Assembly: GCF_000002875.2 (NCBI RefSeq)
Contig: NC_009387.2
Location: forward strand, 124,001-188,000
DNA length: 64,000 nucleotides
Direction of reading: 5' to 3'
Source of the DNA: Leishmania infantum JPCM5
Lineage: Eukaryota; Euglenozoa; Kinetoplastea; Trypanosomatida; Trypanosomatidae
Both the position numbers and the translations under genes were made by a program. Below the pieces are notes generated by a model. That model did not search any database, had not been told where the DNA came from, and saw nothing but the letters and a program-made list of their open reading frames with translations. Position 1 is the stretch's first letter; the number at the start of each line of letters is the position of its first letter. Shown here piece after piece: positions 53,380-63,384 of the stretch.

Positions 53380-53968
53380 CCACCCCTCCCCTGCCGCTGC
53401 CGTGCGCTAGTGCCGCGATGCGTAAACCGCGCGAGCGGGCACTGGGGCCGACTCTCACAGCCGCCATGGCTCTGTCTGTCGGAACCAGCGATGGTGGGGT
53501 GGGGGCAGATGTAGGTGGCCCGTGCACACCATCCGTGGATGGCGTGCTTGCTGCCGTCGTAGGTCAGTTTGCTGGACTGGTGCTGGCCGATGCCGGCGTA
53601 GCCCGCATCCGGCTGCCAGCGGTCGCAGACAGCGGCGCGGCTCTGGCTCCAGCGAGTGGTGGAGACGAAGTCAGCTTTCGAGGCGTGCATCGAGGCACGA
53701 AGCGGCCAGCGCCCATCCTGCGTGCGCCCCTCCACAACCCTCCGCGATTGTTGTTGTGCCCCCCCCCTGCAGCGCCGCCTTGCCACCCTTCCCGGCGATA
53801 GGCCAAGGGCAGGACACCGTTACGCTGGCCACGGTCCCCGCGAGCCTAGCGCCGCCCCCGGCACAACCCACGAAGTCAGCCACCCGTGGCGTCAACGATG
53901 GTATCGGCAGCTACGGCGGACGCAAGGCTTTCCGGCATACGCGCGCCATCGACGCAGTGGCCGTCGCA
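53380..53968. other. complex non-coding block in a 3'-UTR, possible SIDER-like relic
   Basis: This 590-bp stretch directly follows the stop codon of the PSI/PH-like membrane protein gene. Unlike neighbouring spacers it lacks simple repeats and has complex, GC-rich sequence with only shifting short frames. Length (~0.55 kb) and 3'-UTR position match SIDER2 elements of Leishmania. I found no long identity with the repeat at 3690-4309, so membership is uncertain. Confidence 0.35.
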
Positions 53969-56900
53969 TCACTGCCAGCGGTGCCCAGTCACACAAAGGC
54001 GGGGTCTTTTCTGCCGCTCGGGCTCCATATCGGCACGGATGTCGGTGACGCTGACGCTGTGCAGAACTCCTGCGGCCCCTTCGTGGCCCCCAAAGCTGGA
54101 CGGCGTTGTCTTGGGCGCTGAGCACCCGTCCGGTGCATGTGTCACCACCGACGGCGGCAGCGGCTGCAACGGCTCTGCGCCGTCCATCTCGTTCCGCGCC
54201 GGGACCGGAGCCCACGACGCGGCAATGTTCAGCGGCGCACATGTCATCTGCTGTGCCCGCAGTCCGCGCAGCAGCGTCGAGCCGATGAGCAGCAGCGCCA
54301 CCACGTAGAGGTAGGCGGCGAGGAAGTCCGGCACCGCATGCGGGTACACCGTGATGATGGGCAGTGCAACAAACAAGCCGATGCACAGGATGACGTGCAT
54401 GCGCCACTCGGTGCGGTCCTGTCGCGTCGACTCCGAAATCTGCTGCAGGTGGAATGGCATCTGCGGCGCCACCATGCGGAAGTAGTACAGAAACTCGTGC
54501 AGATCCGTGATGCCCGAGAACTTGTGGCTCTTGATGGCCGGCATCTTGCGCTCTGTCGCAGGGACCTCCCAGGAGAAGTCGAGCACCGGCTCGCGGGCCC
54601 AGATGCTGTGGTAGCCGTACAGGGCGGCGAAGCGGACGCTACTCAGGTCTGTCGCGGTCACCACCGGTTCGATGATGCTCTCGTACACTGTGATAAGCCG
54701 CTCGTCCGTGAGCACGTAGAGTCGCCTGCAGCTGCGGACGACCACGACGAGCAGCAGCGCAAAACCAAGCACAACGACCAGGCCGCACGCCGCCACGGCT
54801 GTCGAGCCGCTCAGCCGCACAATAGCGAAGGTGTTGTCGCTCACCGAGGACAGCATCAGCATCCAGATGCCAAAGAGGAGGCCCGCGAGCAAGTCCAGCA
54901 GCAGCCACTTGTTCTCCATCAGCACGCTGCGCAGCCGCGGCTCGGAGTACCACATGATGAGCTCGTCCCTGAAGAGGGTCGCCTTAAGGGCTTTGCGGTA
55001 CGGCGGGGAGAGAAAGTCGGAGCTGAGCAGCTGGGCCGTCTCGGCCCGCTTCTGACGAGCCACTCCATCGGGCAGCGTCATCGCCAGCGGCATCGGCGTC
55101 GCGGCCGCCGCGCTCGTCGCAACGGCCGCCGAAGCGGATCCAGCAGCTGCAGCCGGGGATGTTTGGGCATCGGAAGGGAGCGTGGACGCTGCCACGACAC
55201 TCGCCGTATCGGTGCTTTCCACGGCCGCGGCCGCAACTGCCGACGGCAGCGGCGTTGGGTGCTGCGGCAGACGCGTCTGCTGAAATGGTAAGGACAAGCA
55301 CGACGGCATAGACGCTGTGAGCGTTGCCGCGGTGGCGTCCACGTCGGCCCTCGTCACGGCTGTCATGGAGGCACCCGCAGCAGCCACAGCCCTGGTGGCA
55401 GCGGCGGTGGCTGTGGTGGGCGCTGTAGTACCCGCATCTCCGCCGTACGCGCCAGAGCCCGCCATCGTGGCAGCCGTGGGCGTGCACATCGCCGCCAAAA
55501 CACCGCCAACCTTCGTCAGGGTGGCTGGTGCGAGGTGCATCGATGCAATTTGCGCACGGTACTTCTTCAACTCCGGGATCTGGTCGAGCAACGACCGCCC
55601 ACGCAGCCGCAGTGCCAGTCTCAGATATGTGGTGCTGGCCATGTTGTGTCGCGCGTCGTTCAAGAGCTGCAGCTTCACGCTCTGCGAGTGCAGTGGCGAA
55701 GGCATGCTCTCCCTCTCCACCTCGGATGCGCTGCCAATGACGGACGCGGGGCCGGCGGCTGCCGACGGCAACCGCGAGGTGGGCCGTCGGTGCCGCGTTG
55801 AGGACCACACCTCCTCCTTCGCCTCGCGCTCCTCCTCCGTCTCGAAGCAGAAGAGCGGCGCGCGGCGGCGGTAACGCACAACGTACCAGACGAAGCCGCC
55901 GAAGGAAAGGTACGCCGCGACGAGCACCTCGGTAAAGTAAATATCGGCGAACCACGGCTTCAGCGACACGGCGAAGCTGAGGACGATGACGATGGACGAG
56001 CTGAGGAGGGCCAGAGAGACGGGCACAAAGGCGAAGCGGGCGACGTTGCACCAGAAACAGACGTCGCCCGGGCCAAGGGGGACGGGATGGCGGCATCGGC
56101 AGATTGGGCAGTAGCCGGTTGCCGCTGTCGTCGTCACGATCGGCGCGGCGCGATGGAGAAGGGCATGCTGCCCCGGCTGCTGCTGCTGCTGCCGCCGCGC
56201 GGTCGGGCTTGATGATACCCCCTCACCACCGTCATCACCGCCGCGCTCTCCGAAATCCTCGGTGCCGCCGTCGCGATCGCGAAACGGCGAGGCGGCGCTA
56301 TCCCCCCTCTGCACTGCGGGCGGCGGATTGATGTCTGGCACCGCGGCCGTGTCGCGGCAGTCGTCGACGATAGCCTCGGTGTCGCCGTCGTCGCCCGCCG
56401 GGTCAGAAGGCCTGGGCCGACCGGCGAGGAGGTCGGACAGGAACGGCTCGTACTTCCACGGCAGTTGGTGAATGGTCTGCATCCACGTGTACAGGAGGAT
56501 GGAGAGAACAAACAAGATGCAGCCGAGCACGAGCGCAGCGATGGACGGCGCGCGGCAGATGTAGATATTGTTCGTCGTCTTCGAGGCGGTGCAGAACATG
56601 TCGGGGCACACCGCGTTGAAGTTGCGCTCGCGAAAATCCGCGCAGAACTGCTCACGGAACGCGGCGATTTCATCTGGGGTGTGCTCCACCTCTGCGTCGC
56701 CTGCACCGCCAGCGCCGCCGGTAGCGGGGGTGGTTCGGTAGTAAGACAGCACCGTGCTGTTAACCTCCTTGCACGTCTGCGTGCTCTCGCACCAACCGCA
56801 CATCAGGGGCGGTGGCATGAGCCCATCGGTTTGGTCGAAGACACACTCGCTACAGCGGCTGATGTCCGCGCAGACGTTGAAGGCGTGTGCGGCTGGGCTC

Positions 56901-57028
56901 GTGTGACTGAAAAGACGCAGGAAGACCATGACCACAGCCACCGTCGCCCCACATCGGCGCGACAGTCGCAGTCGACGGTCCTCATCGCGGCGGAAGCCAC
57001 CCCGACGCTTCACCGGCACCACTCCCAT
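53969..57028 (-). CDS. polytopic membrane protein with PSI-like ectodomain and PH-like segment
   Basis: A 1,019-residue membrane protein of unknown function. A signal-type hydrophobic segment (about 24-42, ending SPAAHA) leads into a Cys-rich block (CADISRCSECVF, then MCGWCESTQTCKE and FCADFRERNFNAVC), reminiscent of PSI (plexin-semaphorin-integrin) domains. A TM helix follows (about 165-185). A cytosolic part has a CPICRCRHP ... CFWC zinc ribbon (about 304-327), then two TMs, a Thr/Ala-rich linker (390-690), two more TMs, and a segment (about 766-854: YVLTDERLITVYESI onward) that looks like a bacterial-type PH fold. Two final TMs and a disordered tail complete it. The combination suggests a surface or endosomal sensor/transporter-like protein but no role is known to me. 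The open frame starts with GTG at 57091; the ATG at 57028 is used. Confidence 0.78.
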   Translation of the reverse strand: MGVVPVKRRGGFRRDEDRRLRLSRRCGATVAVVMVFLRLFSHTSPAAHAFNVCADISRCSECVFDQTDGLMPPPLMCGWCESTQTCKEVNSTVLSYYRTTPATGGAGGAGDAEVEHTPDEIAAFREQFCADFRERNFNAVCPDMFCTASKTTNNIYICRAPSIAALVLGCILFVLSILLYTWMQTIHQLPWKYEPFLSDLLAGRPRPSDPAGDDGDTEAIVDDCRDTAAVPDINPPPAVQRGDSAASPFRDRDGGTEDFGERGGDDGGEGVSSSPTARRQQQQQPGQHALLHRAAPIVTTTAATGYCPICRCRHPVPLGPGDVCFWCNVARFAFVPVSLALLSSSIVIVLSFAVSLKPWFADIYFTEVLVAAYLSFGGFVWYVVRYRRRAPLFCFETEEEREAKEEVWSSTRHRRPTSRLPSAAAGPASVIGSASEVERESMPSPLHSQSVKLQLLNDARHNMASTTYLRLALRLRGRSLLDQIPELKKYRAQIASMHLAPATLTKVGGVLAAMCTPTAATMAGSGAYGGDAGTTAPTTATAAATRAVAAAGASMTAVTRADVDATAATLTASMPSCLSLPFQQTRLPQHPTPLPSAVAAAAVESTDTASVVAASTLPSDAQTSPAAAAGSASAAVATSAAAATPMPLAMTLPDGVARQKRAETAQLLSSDFLSPPYRKALKATLFRDELIMWYSEPRLRSVLMENKWLLLDLLAGLLFGIWMLMLSSVSDNTFAIVRLSGSTAVAACGLVVVLGFALLLVVVVRSCRRLYVLTDERLITVYESIIEPVVTATDLSSVRFAALYGYHSIWAREPVLDFSWEVPATERKMPAIKSHKFSGITDLHEFLYYFRMVAPQMPFHLQQISESTRQDRTEWRMHVILCIGLFVALPIITVYPHAVPDFLAAYLYVVALLLIGSTLLRGLRAQQMTCAPLNIAASWAPVPARNEMDGAEPLQPLPPSVVTHAPDGCSAPKTTPSSFGGHEGAAGVLHSVSVTDIRADMEPERQKRPRLCVTGHRWQ

Positions 57029-58710
57029 AGCGCTCCCTCGCACGCTTAGAGACGAAGCCCGGCAAGGGGGGCACAGCCTGGACACCAACACAGTAGCCGA
57101 GTTGCGCTCCCGACAGAGCCCACGTGCGACAGAGAAAGAAGAGAAGGAAGAGCCACACGTTGTAGGGAAAGCGCCGGCGAGGGGTGTGATGAAGGATTCA
57201 AGGGGGGTTCGGGAGAGGGGGGGAGGGGGACCACAAGGCCGTCACACACACACACACGCACAGAGAGAGAGAGAGACGAGTAAAGACGGAGAGAGGGTGA
57301 TAAAAACGGTGCAGTGCTGACAACGAGTGCACATGCTTCGTGTGCCGCCGCAGTGTTGTAGATGCAGCCCCCTTCTGCTTGCTTTTATGTTAACGTGCTG
57401 TTTATGTTGTGATGGCGTCCTTAATCAAGCATCAGCATCGCTTATCCCTGCTGTTGGGCAACGTTGAGAGCCAACGGAAAGCGGCGTGGGAGTTGTGCGT
57501 GTTGCGTGTACGCCGAACGACGCAGAGAAGCGAAATCAAGGCTGGACTAAAAGAAACGAAGCGTAGCGTTCGAGCAGAGAAGTCGCGCAGAGGGAGGAGG
57601 GTTGTAAGTACCCGCACAAGCGTTGAGACGTTGGAATAGAGAAGTCGCGCGTGGGCGATGCTTCCATGTGCGTGGGTGTGCGCGTCGCCAGTGAGCGAGA
57701 CTGAGCCGCGTTGGCACAGACGCGCATGAGGAAGAGCGGTTTAGGAGAAGGAGAGCCACGTCGATGATGATGAAGAGTCGACGACGGCGTCGAGAAGTAG
57801 GGGTGTTGATGAGTCGAGCATAGGTGGGTGTGTGTGGCGCAGGCGTCGCGCGTTGCGGATTGAAAGAGCGGCCTCACATGACCACCATCGTACACCTTCG
57901 CCTGCGCACCTGCACAGACACGTAAGCGAAGGCACACACACACACACCGCTACACGCGCACTCAGCCGTCGTTGGCGTCGACCCGCTCGTGAGCAAGATT
58001 CACGGTCATGTCCCCTTTCTCTCCGCTGGCGTCGTGGTTGCTGTTCGTCCGTGGGCTGCCATGTCCAGCTTCGGATGCGCGTGCCCTTCGGCAGGAGGAC
58101 ACGTGACACACAGCACAAAGCCTGCATGCACGCATATAGTTGTTTACGAATCGCAGGAAAAGGCACCTGCTCCTGCTGCACTCGGCCCTCTCGCCTCCCG
58201 GCATCGTGTGGTGCATCGCCGCTCTGCGTATGCCACAGCGCGGACGAGGTACGCAGAGGGAAGCGACGGAGAGCGCCCGCCGTGTCTTGATGCCCAGTGC
58301 GCACATGGAAGGATAGGAGTCCATAAAACACACGCACGCACAGACAGACAGAGGGAGAGTTTCAGCAGCGCCACGGCAGTCACATGTTTGCACATAAGCA
58401 GATATTCCGAAAAAAAAAAAGGAGTACAAACACATACATATACATGCGTGTGGACGTTCCGCAGACACGCAGTCGCAGTGCGAGCACCACAACACGCCGC
58501 TGGCAAAAAGGGGGGGTGTCACAGGTATCCCCGTAGCTGGAAAAGGCAGAGGGCGCAGAAGGGAGCCTGCACATGGAGGCCTGCCCACGCACCGACGCAA
58601 GTGCGTCGGATGGAGATCATGAGAGACACCTCACGTTTGTCGGGCTGTCTGTCTGTGCGTGTCTATGCGCCTACGTAACAAAGCCATGCCCATCCCTTCC
58701 AGCGCACCAC
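57029..58710. other. intergenic spacer
   Basis: No supported gene. CA/GA stretches at 57244-57300, an A11 run at about 58410-58420, and a 76-codon plus-strand frame at 57409-57639 that is probably chance. Confidence 0.6.
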
Positions 58711-59889
58711 TCAACGCAACTCGTGTTGCAACAGCCTCCGCTTGTCCGCGCGCTTCTCGCGTCGCCGGCGCCAGAGCTGATGCACGTACGCGAGAAGCGC
58801 ACAGGCAAGGAGGACGATCATCACCGTGATGCACACAGCACCGGCGATGCAAGTAGTGTTCGTACACTCAGAGGAACGCGTGAAGTGGTAGGCGTTCTGT
58901 GCTGCTTCCACGAGTACGGTTGGATGCGGCGCCCTGCCATCGGTCGTCATGGGAGTGGATAGGTTCGGCCCTCCACGTGGCGGGATCCGCGAGGTTGCCG
59001 AAGCTACGAGGATGTCACAGGAGTTCGCATCGTCCGTCTCTGAGACTGCTAGCATCCCTGTCGTGCTGTGAGCGTGACGCTGTGAAGCTCCCGTGGCTGA
59101 TGCGCCTTCCAAATCCAGAGCTACACCAGTGCTAGCGACTTCTCCCGATGCAGTGCGAGCCTGCGTCCTGGAAGACCTGGATGACGAAGACGGCAGCTTC
59201 GTGGACAGCATCCTTGATAGATCGCTCAGCGTCAGGTGGGCGAGCACATACACCTCGCGCCCGTACGCGCTCAGGTAGTCCTTGCGTGTTAGCGCCTTCA
59301 GCAGGTTCTGCCGTACGCTTGGAAAGGCGTCATCCCTCTGCAGACTCCACATAAAGGGTTTGGCAGGTTGCCGAGCGGTAAGGTCGGCAGCAACGGACGA
59401 CGTATATGAGCTCAGTGTGGTGGCTACCGCAGTAAGTCCGCGTGCCCGGCGCCTGCCAGCGGCACTCGAGCTCATCGTATCGCGCGCTTCACGCGTTTCT
59501 GGGCCTTGTGTCGCTGTGTTGCCGTCAGTCTTCGACAGCGCCAAGGTCGAGCCATGGTCGTAAGTCTCACGGGAAAGGTGGTTGGAAACACCGGGACAGG
59601 GGTCCGCAGCAGTTGCGACGGCAGCATCGCGTGCCACCACAGACACCTGCGCTGACTTGCCTGCTACCCGTATAGCGCCGGCCGGTGCTGCGAGCGCGGC
59701 CGTCAACGCCGACTCGCGGAAAAAAATGTATACTTGGAAGCTGACCCCCAGCAGCTCCGGGTTCGCGTAAAAGCTTTTCCAAGCACCTGTGATGGTTACG
59801 TTCTCCACGCGCACGCATAGCGGAAGACTGGAGGACGCCGCTGTTGCGGCGCCCCCCCCCGTCTCAAGGGACGGATACGCCGCAGCTCT
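58711..59889 (-). CDS. single-pass membrane protein gene with interrupted N-terminal reading frame
   Basis: The intact part codes for about 390 residues. A folded region (VENVTITGAWKSFYANPELL, VSFQVYIFFRESALTAAL) precedes a Ser/Thr/Ala-rich stalk, and near the C-terminus is one strong TM helix (AGAVCITVMIVLLACALLAYV) followed by a basic tail (HQLWRRRREKRADKRR), the layout of a type I surface protein. No ATG lies near the start of the conserved part: the nearest in-frame ATG is 59475, and the open frame begins after a TAG at 59890-59892. The same frame upstream of that TAG is protein-like (FDSKASLYYAV ... ALRADVERMIAEN) up to about 60110. Two homopolymers, C9 (59852-59860) and C8 (59951-59958), flank the TAG, and shifting at both also restores a continuous frame. 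No family recognised. Pseudogene and sequencing error are both possible. Confidence 0.5.
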   Translation of the reverse strand, partial: RAAAYPSLETGGGAATAASSSLPLCVRVENVTITGAWKSFYANPELLGVSFQVYIFFRESALTAALAAPAGAIRVAGKSAQVSVVARDAAVATAADPCPGVSNHLSRETYDHGSTLALSKTDGNTATQGPETREARDTMSSSAAGRRRARGLTAVATTLSSYTSSVAADLTARQPAKPFMWSLQRDDAFPSVRQNLLKALTRKDYLSAYGREVYVLAHLTLSDLSRMLSTKLPSSSSRSSRTQARTASGEVASTGVALDLEGASATGASQRHAHSTTGMLAVSETDDANSCDILVASATSRIPPRGGPNLSTPMTTDGRAPHPTVLVEAAQNAYHFTRSSECTNTTCIAGAVCITVMIVLLACALLAYVHQLWRRRREKRADKRRLLQHELR

Positions 59890-60890
59890 CTAGTCGTTGC
59901 GGTGAACTGCGCCGGTACGGCCGGGAGCCGCTCCAGCATCGCAGCACGCACCCCCCCCGCCGCCGTTTTCGGCGATCATCCTTTCCACATCAGCGCGCAG
60001 TGCGGTGCTAAGCAGCTTGTTGTATGGCTTCGTCGAAGCTACCGCGTAGTAGAGAGACGCCTTGCTGTCGAAGACGGTTGTATGCGTGCATATAAAACAC
60101 GAGTCACCTTCGCTGTGTGATCGCTGTCGGCCGCAGGCGCGGACATCGTGATCGTGATGAGGAAGAAAGGGAGAGAGAGAGAGGACAACGGCACAGACTT
60201 ACCCAACGCAACGCGCTGTCGATCCACCGGGTGAAGCTCCACCGGCGAAGCTGCGCAGCGCTCGAGCACCGGCGTTCGCGGCTTCTGTTGGTCTGTGTGT
60301 TGTCAGCGAGTCGAGTTCGTCACGGCGAGCAGGCGGGGATCAGCGGCGGCACCCAAATCGATGCGTGCGTGCGTGTCGAGCGAAGCAGGAGAAAAGAAGG
60401 AGAAGGACAGAGAAGCGGTGGCACGACAGTGACGAAGTTGCGCAGAGTAGATATGCTGCATAGAAAAGGCGGAGAGGAGAGGAGAGGTGAGAGGGGAGGG
60501 AGGGGGGGGAGGCCGGCAACTGTGAGCGCGTGCGGACGACGTCAGCACACGTAATCGCATGCCGGCAGCGTCTACTACTACACACAAAGGAGTGTTTTGG
60601 GGAAGAGAGGGGTGTGGGGTGCCGACTTATTCGTGAGGGGTGTCCCGTGTCGTGGTGGTTCTCTGTTCCCTCGACGTCTCCGCATGGCGCGTCGCCGCCC
60701 TCCGCCGTAGAGGCACAAGTCGGCAGGAACGGAGAACCGACCATCGTCGCCGGAGGGCGAGGAAGGGTGGGGAAGCACGGAGAAACGATTGAAGTGTGTA
60801 CGCCCACGGTGCGCTGCGCACCCGTCCGGACGACGGCGACGAAGAGGAAGCTGGTGGTGGGGAGGGCGGAGAGCCTCAGCACCCGCCGAC
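59890..60890. other. broken 5' part of the membrane-protein gene and spacer
   Basis: About 59893-60110 seems to hold the displaced N-terminal codons of the gene to its left. A pyrimidine tract on the transcribed strand at 60158-60185 precedes an ATG at 60146 that opens a different 36-codon frame. From 60200 to 60890 I see only spacer, with G-rich runs at 60480-60515, presumably including the 3'-UTR of the rhomboid gene. Confidence 0.5.
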
Positions 60891-62003
60891 CTAGAAACGC
60901 GAGCGTGCATGCACATATGTTTGCATGCCCGGCCTCGGCAGCCACTGAGCAGCACGGCGACGGCTTTGTGCGAGGCGCAGGCGCCGGCACTTCCGCACCC
61001 ACAGCCAGCAGTAGCCCATGCCCAAACCCACCATGAAGCCGCCCACGTGTGCGGCGTGGCCGACGCTCTGGACAGGCACCAGGATGCGCCACGTCGACCG
61101 CAGCGCACGCCGCTCTGCCTCTGCCGCGTAGTCCGTGGCGCCGAGGCTCGGCGCCAGCAGTGCGATGTAGCGGTTGATGAGGTCCTTGGTCAGCAGGAGA
61201 GCCTCCGGCACCACAAGACAGAACGCGGTGATGAACCTGCCGTAATAGGCGGCGCTGAACCCGGAGAGGGCGCAGATGCCCGCACTCGCCCCGCACATGA
61301 GCATCGCATCGTTCACTGCCTCCTGAGCCGACACGGCCAACATGCTGTTGCACGCCTCCGCGCGCTGCCGGAGCGCTTCGGCGACTCGGCTAAGCGATGC
61401 CAGTATGCGTCCGTCAGAAGCACCCCATGTGGCTTTTCGCTTCGCATCTGCAACAGCGGCAGCAGCCCGTGCAGCGCACTGGCGACGCAGCGCCAGCGTA
61501 AAGTTGTTGTAGAGCATCTGGCAGCCCAGTCCACCGGCGGCACCGCCGACGGCCCACACGAAGAGTGCGCCGGCCGAGCGGACGCAGGCCTGCACGCGGC
61601 TACGCTGCCCCAAAATGGCGCGCATCTCCGACGCCATTCTATGTGCGGCAGAGCTCCCCGCAGCACCGCCGGACGCACTCGGCTCCTCGTCATCCCGTGA
61701 AGTGACCCGCCGGCGAGTCACCGCACCCTCCGCGGCGGAGCCTGCCACGTCGCCGAACTCAGCAAGAGTCGCGGCGAAGGAGAAGACGTTACTGAGAAGG
61801 TGCTTCGACGAGATGTGCACGAACAGGTGCGTGAGCACGCTAGCAGGTCGCTCAGCACAGAGGGCAACGCTGAAGCCGTAGCGCATCACGCGCTCGGCGC
61901 AGTCTGCATCCGTTGGCCAGCGCCCGCTAGAGCAGTGGACGGTGAGGAGCACGAGGATCGGGGCGAAGTGTATGGCCGTGCATATTGGATCGGCACGCAC
62001 CAT
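60891..62003 (-). CDS. rhomboid-like intramembrane protease
   Basis: A 370-residue polytopic protein of the rhomboid family, serine proteases that cleave within membranes. Motifs in order: a first hydrophobic helix (about 10-23); TM2 with HLLSNVFSF (His 68, Asn 72, the oxyanion-region H...N); GASAG (238-242) with nucleophile Ser 240; and AHVGGFMVGLGMGY with catalytic His 319. The Ser-His dyad is therefore present, so activity is predicted. The L1-loop WR motif is not clear. A loop of about 60 residues (85-135) and another Ala-rich one (175-225) enlarge the protein. Compartment is uncertain: neither a PARL-type presequence nor a plain secretory signal is obvious. The open frame extends to a GTG-type start at 62231 through Cys/Val-rich UTR-like sequence; the ATG at 62003 is preferred. 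Confidence 0.86.
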   Translation of the reverse strand: MVRADPICTAIHFAPILVLLTVHCSSGRWPTDADCAERVMRYGFSVALCAERPASVLTHLFVHISSKHLLSNVFSFAATLAEFGDVAGSAAEGAVTRRRVTSRDDEEPSASGGAAGSSAAHRMASEMRAILGQRSRVQACVRSAGALFVWAVGGAAGGLGCQMLYNNFTLALRRQCAARAAAAVADAKRKATWGASDGRILASLSRVAEALRQRAEACNSMLAVSAQEAVNDAMLMCGASAGICALSGFSAAYYGRFITAFCLVVPEALLLTKDLINRYIALLAPSLGATDYAAEAERRALRSTWRILVPVQSVGHAAHVGGFMVGLGMGYCWLWVRKCRRLRLAQSRRRAAQWLPRPGMQTYVHARSRF

Positions 62004-63311
62004 GAGGAACACAGCAATGGAGAGTGTGCAGCTGCGCGTGGCGGGGCGTATTGGGTGTGTGGCTCCGAGATGCGCGGAAGGGGCCACCGGAAGGCGGAGA
62101 GAGACAGGCAGACAGACAGAGAAGTGTGCCTCACCAAAGAAGAGGTTCGTGAGGGAGCCGCATGCGTCCAGCCCCTGCAGGCACACACACACTGACACGC
62201 ACACACACATAAAGGGCACATGCACGCGCATACGTGAACGCGGACGTCTCTTCCGCGAATGCCGCGGTGGCGGTGGCGTGGGGGGAGGGAAGGCGAGAAG
62301 GGCAAGTTCGACAGCGGTGAGGCACGCTTCTCAGCCGTTGGTCCTCGCTGGAGCGTAACTGCTCGAGAGGGCAAGAGAAACAATGTACACATGCGAAGAG
62401 TGTGTGCGCGTGTGTGCGTGCACAGCAGCCCCACCACCCTTTCAAGCACGATGCACGCGCGCCCCCTCCCTCCCCCACCTCCCCTCAAACGTACTCCTCC
62501 ACGAAACTTTCGCCAGCAGGCCCATCCATCCTCACTCAACGTCCCTTAGCTCACAGCAGCCGCTGCCACGGTGCCGCGCGTGCGTTAACGCACTTCAAGA
62601 ACAGCACATCAGCTTCAGCAGCCCGCGAGAGAAGCGAGAAGCGCCGACGACGGAGCGCAACGCTCGATGAGGGCGTCACGAGTGGCTCGGCCAGACGACG
62701 CACCAAGCCAGGGGAGAGGGGAGGGGGCTGTGGACGGCAGAAAGCACAAAGGGTAGAGAGAGCTGTAAGTGATGTAGCGCAACGCACGATCGCAGACGCA
62801 CGCACACACGCACATGCGGCAGACGTGCACTGACGCCTGCACTGCGGTGTGCACATGTGCATCTCTTCTTCCGAGGGGAGGGGGCGTGAGAGACACGCCT
62901 GGCACGCTACTGTGCAGAGGGCGGAGGAGAAGAGAAACGAAACAAGCAGAGAGTGCGCCTCAACCGTAAAGAATGCAACGTCTTTGCGCGCTCAAGGCCA
63001 CGTGCACACACTTGCCATCGTACGCACCAGAACCGCGCGCCACGACAAACAACGGAGATGAAAGACTGACAACCACATACAAGCTGGACCAGAGCCGAGC
63101 ACGCACGTGATCAGCGCCTCTCCCTCACCGCATCCCCTCAGACGGGCGCACTCCTTGCCAAAGACGCATCCTCGTACAAGGAGAAGAAACCTCAACGGAA
63201 ACACTTTCAGGAGCTCCGAAAAATACGCTAACAGAGGAGAGGGCGGAGCAGCACCTCCAACTGCCAGGGAGACGGGGGGGGGGGGTTGTACGCAAGCCCC
63301 CATGTATCCTC
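62004..63311. other. intergenic spacer
   Basis: No supported gene. CA-rich stretch at 62180-62215, GA-rich patches at 62275-62300 and 62700-62725, and an 11-G run at 63276-63286. It leads into the right copy of the direct repeat. Confidence 0.6.
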
Positions 63312-63384
63312 CATGCGTCCGACATGTCCGCAGTTCACCACACAGGGAATAAGCTAGAAAAGTATACACGCATGCGCGCACACC

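Noticed and set aside
57409..57639. 76-codon plus-strand frame with helical, basic peptide
   Set aside because: Isolated, wrong strand for the unit, no known family; too short to support.
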